From Gambelia wislizenii (taxonomy: Eukaryota; Chordata; Lepidosauria; Squamata; Crotaphytidae): a DNA stretch of 64,000 nt. Position numbers and translations under genes: made by a program. Below, piece after piece: positions 57,001 to 64,000 of this stretch. The stretch covers positions 377,624,687-377,688,686 of the forward strand of contig JAUMIR010000001.1 in the NCBI GenBank assembly GCA_030847615.1, read 5' to 3'. Below the pieces are notes generated by a model, which was given only the letters and a program-made list of their open reading frames with translations, was not told the origin of the DNA and searched no databases. Within the stretch, counting starts at the first letter, position 1, and every line of letters starts with the position of its first letter.

Positions 57001-57950
57001 CTCTGGCTTTTCTTCGCAAATGAAGATTCAGGAAGGACTCATCCCGTGCTTTCTGCAAGTGCGCTGATGACTAAAAAGGCCAATCCGAGATAAACAAGTC
57101 CGGTTGCATAAAGCACAGCAGAAGGTCTCCTTGGGTCATGTTTCTGGGTTGTGATTCTTTCTGTGTTGTCATTTCTCCTCAAGACTTGTTCAGCGTGAGT
57201 TCTCTAATACGGCTGCAGCACTGTGGATAGTGTGTCTCCATGCCTCCCGATGTGAGGCCAGGGCAGACCATTGTTGGTAGTCAATTTGTCTGAGCCTGAG
57301 ATGTTGTTTCAGGGAGTCCTTGTACCACTTTTTTGGAGCGCCCCTCTTACGCTGATCCGTGGTGAGTTCCTCATAGAGTACTATTTTTGGGAGGTGATAG
57401 TCCTCCATCCTAGAAATGTGCCCTGCCCAACGCAGCTGTGTTCTCAATATCATGGCCTCAATGCTGGTGATGCCTGCTTGCTCAAGGACAGCAACATTTG
57501 TCACATAGTCCAGTGTATATTTAGGATTGGGAGTTGTTCTTCGAGCCTGTGCAATGGATTTTTCTAGTGGAGTGCAGCGTGCACAGAACTGGCCTCACCC
57601 TTAAAACCAAAGGTTCATCTGCCGTGGCCTTGCAAGCATGGACGGTAGCAGCGAGGTCCTCAGGTCGTAGGTTTGATGAGAGTTTCCTTCTCTTAGATGG
57701 TTGACCTTACAGGGTTGGATGAGCACCATCTGCCTGGGTTTGGGATTAGAGTTTTCCTTCTCCTAGCATGGTTGCCATAAGGCTAGAGAGCCCATCCTGC
57801 CCTTTGACGCTCTTTGTCAGACCCTTTGGTTTTGACCTATTTGGCATGGGAGACCCTACCGGTGGCTATCATGTCACTGCCAGCATAGCTCATAGCCTCT
57901 CCATTGACATCCCCTTGTCGTGGGAGAGAGGCTTGCGTACCAGATTTTTT
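57001..57950 (-). mobile_element. LINE of the fourth family, copy E (antisense, internally deleted)
   Basis: The 3' part (57001-57535) on the minus strand encodes TNVAVLEQAGITSIEAMILR, SRMEDYHLPKIVLYEEL and KRGAPKKWYKD, and ends in the family's ...gaaaagccagag. At about 57535 it changes abruptly to a GC-rich segment (to about 57950) with frames such as EDLAATVHACKATADEP. This is plausibly the element's 5' region, which would mean the endonuclease and most of the RT are deleted. The 3' part is certain; the 5' assignment is inference. Confidence 0.72.
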
Positions 57951-57980
57951 AGTCCTTATATATTTACCTAGGCTTATTGT

Positions 57981-58080
57981 CAGAGCGTGGAAAAGTTATA
58001 TTTTGGACTTCAACTCCTATGACTAGTCATGTTGACAGGGGGTTATGTGAGCTGCAATCCAAAATAGTTTTTCCAAGTTC
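57981..58080. mobile_element. hAT-like MITE, second copy
   Basis: Begins CAGAGCGTGGAAAAGTTA, and its right end inverted reads gaacttggaaaaactatttt. Related to 27758-27856. The candidate 8-bp duplication cttattgt / cttatgat is imperfect. Confidence 0.5.
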
Positions 58081-59217
58081 TTATGATGCTACAGAAAAGC
58101 AACACAGCAGGGCCCTCTGAATTATTCCAAACCTTTGAGGTCATCAGATGTGACCCATGTACTTAGGTCTTTATCAGTCTAGCATCTAAAAACGCTGCAA
58201 TTCTGCAATTGAGGAACATGGAAACATAGTGGCATGACATGATTACAATAATTATTGTAACGTTGCCGTAATCATGCAATACTACCACCACAGAATTATT
58301 GCATGACCACCACTAGTGGTTTAAGAATGGAATTTCAGCTCCTGCTATAGTAACACTTGTCTTCGCATTGCCTTCTAATGACAAAATATTAACACCTCCT
58401 GGTGGCCAGTGCATGTGCCTTTAAGAAAAATTTTCTCTTCTGTGATTTTGCATGGGTGATGTTTCAGCTGATCTCATGAGAAGACTTGAGACTTCGCTCT
58501 AAAACACTAAAACAAATAAATAAACAAATTAATTCACAAATAAACTCTTAAACATAAAAAAGGTACCAAGAAAAGGCAACAGTTGATTGGACGTGTAGAT
58601 CCTCTTCACATTCTCCCCCAGAAGTTTAATTATGTGTTCTCATTAGGAAAAGGAGGGGGGAGAAGAGGACTGCCCATTCACACTAACCACGCAATTACAG
58701 TGGGATGTGATTATCGCATGATCTTCAATACTGCGAAAAGAGCGATATTGAGGGCTTTGCTGTCAAAGTTACCCCTAGGTAATGGGTGGTGGACACACGC
58801 ACCAGAGGAGAATGACAATGTCGTGTGATAATGGGAACCTGTTTGTGGTACTATCACATTGTAATCCTCCTATTTCAGACCCGTCTGATAAAGTTTTTAC
58901 TCTCAGATATTAGGCTCTGGACAACAGAGCTCCATATCTTTTTGCCCTGAAATGGAAAATAGACATTTTAATTTTTTAACTGGGGGTGCAAAAAATACGA
59001 ACAGCCTGTCGTTCGTAGGCATACAAACCGGCTATATGATTTTTAACCCCCCTAAACTCCGTATGACTCCCTCTTCCCGAAGCTGGCTGGAGTGAGCAAG
59101 CCAAGCGGCACTTTTAAATCTCCCGCCACTTTTTTTTTAAAAAAAGGTTCCTGGATTGCAGTTGGTTTTCCGTATTTACAGTATAAAATAAAAATAAATA
59201 AACATATAAATTCACGG
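58081..59217. other. Unassigned region with inverted repeats; possible DNA-transposon debris
   Basis: Contains an 18-bp perfect palindrome ttacaataattattgtaa (58243-58260). It also has the nested pair catgattac / gtaatcatg around it, and several cgcatgat- and gataat-rich segments near 58690-58860. No gene is supported. From about 59000 CpG density rises. Confidence 0.4.
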
Positions 59218-59312
59218 ACTTACCGGACGCTCGCTAGCCAGGAAACCAACATGGCAGCCGCTCCCAATTCCCCTCTGTGCTAGCCCCGCCCCCTCTACTC
59301 GGCCAGCCAATC
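59218..59312 (-). promoter_or_regulatory. Candidate CpG-rich promoter and first exon (minus strand)
   Basis: Reading the minus strand 5' to 3': a CCAAT box (ctgattggct, 59312-59303), a GC box (ggggcgggg, near 59294-59285), and an ATG at 59252-59250. Ten codons' worth of open sequence (29 nt, MLVSWLASV) and a consensus splice donor GTAAGT at 59223-59218 follow. The plus strand also shows an ATGGCAGCC context here, but that frame closes after ten codons. It may be a host promoter, or part of a GC-rich transposon; no downstream exon could be identified. Confidence 0.3.
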
Positions 59313-59560
59313 AGATTACCCTGCCTGTTCGTATGTGTGTGAACGGACCGTACAGACCCGTCAGCCATCCGAACGGCGTACGGATTTCTCTTCGCAATCT
59401 GCTTTCCCTCCCGAACGCCGCATGTGCGTATTTCAGGGTGGAAAACCGGGGCCCCCCTCTTTTGCATTCGTGTGCATCCAAACGGCCGTTTGTACCGAAA
59501 CGCGAACTTCCGCATGCCGTACATATTATTTAAATCGTGTAGACGGGACCTTAGTACTGG
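59313..59560. other. CpG-rich flank, possibly a non-autonomous DNA transposon
   Basis: Repeated gttcgt, cgtacgg and gaacgg motifs, and an end like gtagacgggaccttag, suggest transposon debris. No inverted terminal pair was confirmed. Confidence 0.35.
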
Positions 59561-60619
59561 GATGCTACTAATTTCAGTGCAGGAGAAAATGGATTGCAAG
59601 TATGTGTTGGGAGGGCACCGAGGTTTGTTTTGAGCTCTTTTTCTGTTTGCCTTCATACCTTTTGTATTCCAGTGTATGCTTTAATCTGGGTACATATTTG
59701 GACCTTGACTTCCATTTATCAGCTATCAATATTAGAAGAGTCTTGCTTCTTGTCAGTCTAATTTCTGGTTGCTGCTGGCTCCTGACACCCAGCACTTTAT
59801 CAAGCATATGCTGCTTGGCTGCCATTACCACTGATCTCAGCATTGCTAATAAACAGCAACACCAAGGCTATATTTTCTGGTTCCTGTCAGGCTGCTGCTT
59901 TCCTGGGTGAAATAAAAGTCCTATTAACATGCTCCTCCTCATTGGCTCTGACAGCTTGATTAATTAGCCCTCTCTTTAGATGACCTCTGCACTGACATGA
60001 CAAGGAGGTGAATATAAAATGAATAGTTTGTCCATATAATGGGCTACTGTAAGTTTCAGAGTTTTATCAGATCAGATTGGTGGGGGGAGCTCAGAACCTG
60101 GAGAATAAAATCTATACTCCACAGCTGCTGCATTGTACACTGCAAAGCTTTACAACATGAATCAAGACAGGGTGGTGGCAAACACCCACAAAAGTGAAAG
60201 GAAAGCAAATATTCAGATATCTGCTGTTTCTGTAAAAAACGATCCTTTCCTTGTGCTGTCATGACCTGTCATGTCATGAGTACAAATGTAGTCCTTTTTT
60301 ACATTAAAATAACCTTTGGGGTGGGGGCTTTTTTTAGCCCCCAAAACACAGCATATAACTCTGTGGACTTGCAGTTTCCATAAAATAACATAATGAGGAA
60401 TTTACATTACTATCTCTAACATTAAATGTCATTTAACATTTCTGTTATACATTAATGGGATTATGTTTGTAGAAATATATAATAGTCTTCAACTTGATAT
60501 AGGACCACACTTATTTTTAGTCAATGCAATCGTGTTAAAACACATTTTAAAAAACAAAAAGGATTGTGTTTGTTTGTTTCTGGTTTTTTTATAAGTTTAG
60601 CAGCTATGACAGTCACTTT
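59561..60619. other. Unassigned sequence
   Basis: No supported gene or named repeat. Confidence 0.45.
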
Positions 60620-60635
60620 CACATGCGTGTGTGTG

Positions 60636-60671
<36 letters not shown>
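60620..60671. repeat. Compound (GT)n(GC)n(AC)n microsatellite
   Basis: A short GT run passes through GCGC into a long AC run, so the block is nearly self-complementary. Confidence 0.93.
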
Positions 60672-60673
<2 letters not shown>

Positions 60674-60690
60674 GTGTGTCTATGTTTAAT

Positions 60691-60925
60691 GAGAGCCAGT
60701 GTGGTATAGCGGTTTGGACTAGGATGCTGGGAGGCTGGAGTTTGAATCCCCACTCAGCCATGAAAACCCACTGGGTGACCTTGGGCAAGTCATACTCTCT
60801 CAGCCTCAGAGGAAGGCAAGGGCAAACCCACACTGAACAAATTGTACCATGAAAATCCCATGATAGGCTTACCTTAGGGTTGCCATAAATCAGAAAAGAC
60901 TTGAAGGCATACACAACAACAAACC
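60691..60925 (+). mobile_element. tRNA-derived Sauria-type SINE
   Basis: Head gagagccagtgtggtatagcgg holds the A box, and gagtttgaatcccc holds the B box of a tRNA-type polymerase III promoter. The body has cactgggtgaccttgggcaa and ctcagcctcagaggaaggc. The tail has gttgccataaatcagaaaag and cttgaaggcatacacaac, like the RTE 3' end. Nearly full length. Confidence 0.9.
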
Positions 60926-61759
60926 AACCAACCACAGGACAAAACACATTTTCCTGACAAAAAAAATTTCCCATAAGAAAAAACATTTCCAGCCACATGT
61001 GCACTTTTTTTAATGAAAAACTGCAGCAGTTCTTCTTTTGAATAGCTTACAGGTACCCCACTACCTGTTGTTTAACATCAACAATGCCAGTTTTCCCCCC
61101 AAACCAGAATTGGACTTCCAGCCACTTTGAGTTTCTACTGGTATGTGTCTGTTAGTTTACTTTTCTGTGCACCCCCAGATGATTCCAGGGGGAGGAAAAG
61201 TGGCCTCTAGGCCTTCTGTCTTACTCAGCTCTGCACTAGACAAAGCAGGAGGAGGTACGTCATTGAATGTGGGAAAGCAGAGTAAAAGCTCTGCTGAGGT
61301 GCTATTAGTTGCTGCAGCATTGCAAATTCAGCATCTCTCACAAAAATTGGTGCTTGGACCTATAGTTTGGATTTCAGAGTGTATTTTTCCTCTTTTCCAC
61401 CAGTCAACCTGGGCACAATTGGGGTCAGAGTAGAGGAGCAGAAAAATCAGAATTTTCCATTTCTGAAATCTCTCTGATATTTTGGGCTACAGAGCGATCA
61501 TCTTCCTAAAGATTCAGCCACAATGACACTCCTGTTTTCAGCTATTTTTTGAAGTCCAGTAGAAATTTGTGTTTGGGACAGAGATAAATATATAGAAGAG
61601 GGAAAAGCTGTGAAAGAGGCATGGAATTTCTTTGTGAGTGGCAGTTACAGTTTGTGGAAGCTTTTTAAAAAGAAAAAAAATGATACAGTGTTTTTGTGTG
61701 TGTGTTGTTTTGTTTTTGGTCCAAAACTATTAAGGGCATTAACAGTTTAACAGTGTTTG
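60926..61759. other. Unassigned sequence
   Basis: No supported gene or named repeat. Confidence 0.45.
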
Positions 61760-61868
61760 TAATGAGGAAGATCAGATTATAATCAAGGAGGCCTCGGACC
61801 TGAGAATATAAGACCTGAACAAAGCTGTTGATCACTGGGGTTCTTTGAGGTCTCTCATTCATTGGCTC
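61760..61868 (+). mobile_element. BovB-type RTE 3'-end remnant
   Basis: Matches the RTE ends at 23040-23160 and 53990-54110: gaggaagatca, agacctgaacaaagctgttg and gaggtctctcattcat. It stops just before the gtcaccataag tail motif. Confidence 0.7.
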
Positions 61869-61884
61869 ATAGCAGCAATATACT

Positions 61885-62098
61885 AGAAAGGCACCAGATC
61901 CTGTCTGATTTGGAAGCTAAGCAGAGTTAGCCTGGTTAGTACTTGGATGGGAGACCACCAATGAATACTAGGTGCTGTCAGCTATATTTCAGAGGAAGTT
62001 ATTGGCAAACCACGTCTGAGTATTCCTTGCCAAAGAAAACCCTGTGAAATTCATGGGGTCACCATAAGTCAACAGGCTTGAAGGCGCACACATACACA
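61885..62098 (+). mobile_element. 5S rRNA-headed SINE (5S-Sauria type)
   Basis: The head follows vertebrate 5S rRNA: tcctgtctgatttggaagct, aagcagagttagcctgg, ttagtacttggatgggagac and ggtgctgtcagcta. These carry the internal A and C boxes for polymerase III. The body has gagtattccttgccaaag. The tail has ggggtcaccataagtcaac and gcttgaaggcgcacacat. This is a SINE, not a functional 5S gene, because of its substitutions and fused tail. Confidence 0.88.
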
Positions 62099-64000
62099 CA
62101 AATCAAAATCAAGATGGTGGCAACAAAAGTTCTTCTTTTGGTGTCAGTCATTACTATTGACAGCTGTTTACATGAGGTAAGATTTGGTAATAATTTGCTA
62201 TACAAGTTGAAGAAATTAAAATATAGAATGTAGAAATTAAAAATGCAGCGTGATAAAAGTGGTGCTGATAGGAATCAGTTTTGCATCCTAAGGAGACAAT
62301 CAGTTTTGGTTTTTACATTCTTCTTGTTTGTTTTCAAAGTTTTTAACAATTTCATACAAGTCAAGATCCAATGGTGTTTCCAATATCAGTAGAATTGGGA
62401 GTTTCTTCAACTCCCCATGGATCCAGTAAAACTGGGAGAACCATATTTTGTAACGAATGTTTAATTAGAGGAAAACTGGGAAGACGTAGGGAGAAAATCT
62501 AAGAAAGCATCCCAAACACTGTTAAAGCTTTTAATAGGCTTAAACTAAATTATCTTTTTCTGCATGAACCTAACATAAGCTTGAGAAACTCTATAGTATT
62601 TACGTGGGGCTGTCCAGTTGGGAGCAGAGGAAATGGGAGTGAGTGTGGCTGGTTACCAAGGATAGGGGAAGCTATGCCAGCAAGAGTGGGCAATTGAGAA
62701 AGGGAAGGAATGTGGTGACTTGTTTGATAGAATAGCAGGGCTATATCAGACTGACTGTCTAAAATTTCCCTGGTGGTAGTAGTACCAAGACCTCAGAGAA
62801 CTAGTGAGCAATCTCTGCCCATCTGTTGACAGGTTCTGAGAATGCATGTGCTATTTAGACATGCTTTTAATATGTGCTATTTAGCTATTTTTAAGGACAT
62901 TTTAACCTATTCTAGTTTGGTAATGTGTTTTTTTGATGGTTAAGATTTCCTCCTTGGCTTTTATTTCTTTAGTTCTTTGTAGTGGAAGGGTTGATTATGC
63001 GCCTGCAGGACTAAAATTGTAGTTGACTCCTTACCGCAAAGATGAAAGTTTCCAGGAAGGAAAGTAGTATTTTTGTCTAGTTTTGGAATATTAGAAGAGT
63101 CATGGAGCCACCAACAGAACACTACCAGAGTGAGTCTTAATAACTGCAGTTAATACTTCTATTCAAGCTGTCTCACATATGCTTTTATCAAATATGTGGT
63201 TTTCAGGCTCTCCTGGAAACAGTGAGGTTAAAGGGTTCATCTTTCAGGCAACAGAACAAAGAGAGGTGGGCTTAAAATTAGATTTTTTTTTTATAAACTA
63301 ACCCTCATGTGAGCTGACCTCTTTACTTAACAATATTAAAACTAAAAGAAATGAATGACCCACATTTATACTGATCTTTTTTTCAATTATGATATAAACC
63401 TTCCTCTTAGCTCAGTGCTCCTGCCTTCATAGCCCCAAAACTCTTCGCTCCAAACTTCATGATTGTTTCTTTTAATCTTATTCATTATTGCTCAGCCCCT
63501 CCTTTTAATTAGTTCTTTCCTGGTTATGCTGATGAAGTAGCTGTGTTGCTCTCTTTGATCCTTACATTTTATTCATACATAGCCTGAATATCGCGAATAA
63601 GCTGAAAATGTGTGTATGTGTGTGTGTGCACTGTGTGCTGTATTGTGGCTTACTGGGGAGAAGCCCACCCCATCCACAAAAATTTTGAGGCTCTGGACTT
63701 CATAATCTGTACTTCAAAAAGAATGGAAATATGTTTGTTTAAAAAAAATCACACACATTTCTGTTCTATTTGTCACAGCATAGATTGCCAAGAAATATAC
63801 TCCTATGTTTTGGGACTAATAAGTTGTATGCCTATGATATACATGTGCACTCATCTCTAAGCTTCCACAGATATATACTGTATATGCAAAATTCCATTTA
63901 TATCAAAAGCTTGTAATTCATCAAACATTACTTCATCACAAGCACATTTTAAAGAAATAATTATATGAGTTGCCTTTCTGGCTGTAGAGGTACTCAAAGT
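62099..64000. other. Unassigned sequence
   Basis: AT-rich DNA without a supported gene or named repeat. A short (TG)n run lies near 63611-63629. Confidence 0.45.

Noticed and set aside
61885..62098. Functional 5S rRNA gene
   Set aside because: The 5S-like part has many substitutions and is fused to a SINE body and RTE-type tail.

Overview
This is an intergenic or intronic stretch of a vertebrate nuclear genome, most likely a squamate reptile (lizard). The evidence is the combination of tRNA-headed Sauria-type SINEs, 5S rRNA-headed SINEs, BovB-type RTE LINEs, CR1, L2-like and L1 LINEs, TA-flanked DNA-transposon MITEs, a Helitron-like fragment and DIRS1-like tyrosine-recombinase retrotransposons. 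I see no host protein-coding exon that I can name. The only intact long reading frames belong to one retrotransposon.

The centrepiece is a full-length DIRS1-like element at 2871-9257. It has about 147-bp inverted terminal repeats, a 27-nt extension on the right end, and an internal complementary region at 8863-8963. That internal region is the exact reverse complement of the left end joined to the right end, as expected for the circular replication intermediate of this class. It carries an uninterrupted Gag frame (3305-5893), a frame with reverse transcriptase, RNase H and a DNA-methyltransferase-like domain (to 7781), and a tyrosine recombinase (ending 8809). The Gag frame ends in UCC-UGA-C. 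A +1 shift there enters the reverse transcriptase frame exactly, and the recombinase lies in the Gag frame behind that single UGA.

From 13.8 to 27.7 kb is a deep nest of insertions. A BovB-type RTE is split by a solo LTR and by a 7.7-kb L1 insertion. That insertion consists of two different 5'-truncated L1s joined head to tail within one 16-bp target duplication. Next comes an antisense CR1 split by a second LTR of the same family, which is itself split by a 5'-inverted LINE of a fourth family. Five copies of this fourth family, with AG-dinucleotide 3' tails, occur in the window. At 38.4-42.1 kb an antisense RTE is interrupted by a decayed, 5'-truncated second DIRS copy. At 51.35-54.15 kb a third RTE copy contains two TA-flanked MITEs.

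The remainder is AT-rich sequence with microsatellites, small MITEs and SINEs. A short CpG-rich block at 59.2-59.3 kb has a minus-strand promoter-like layout (CCAAT, GC box, ATG, splice donor) and is the only hint of possible host gene structure. All family names come from remembered family features, not database searches. Boundaries of decayed copies are approximate unless a target duplication is quoted.
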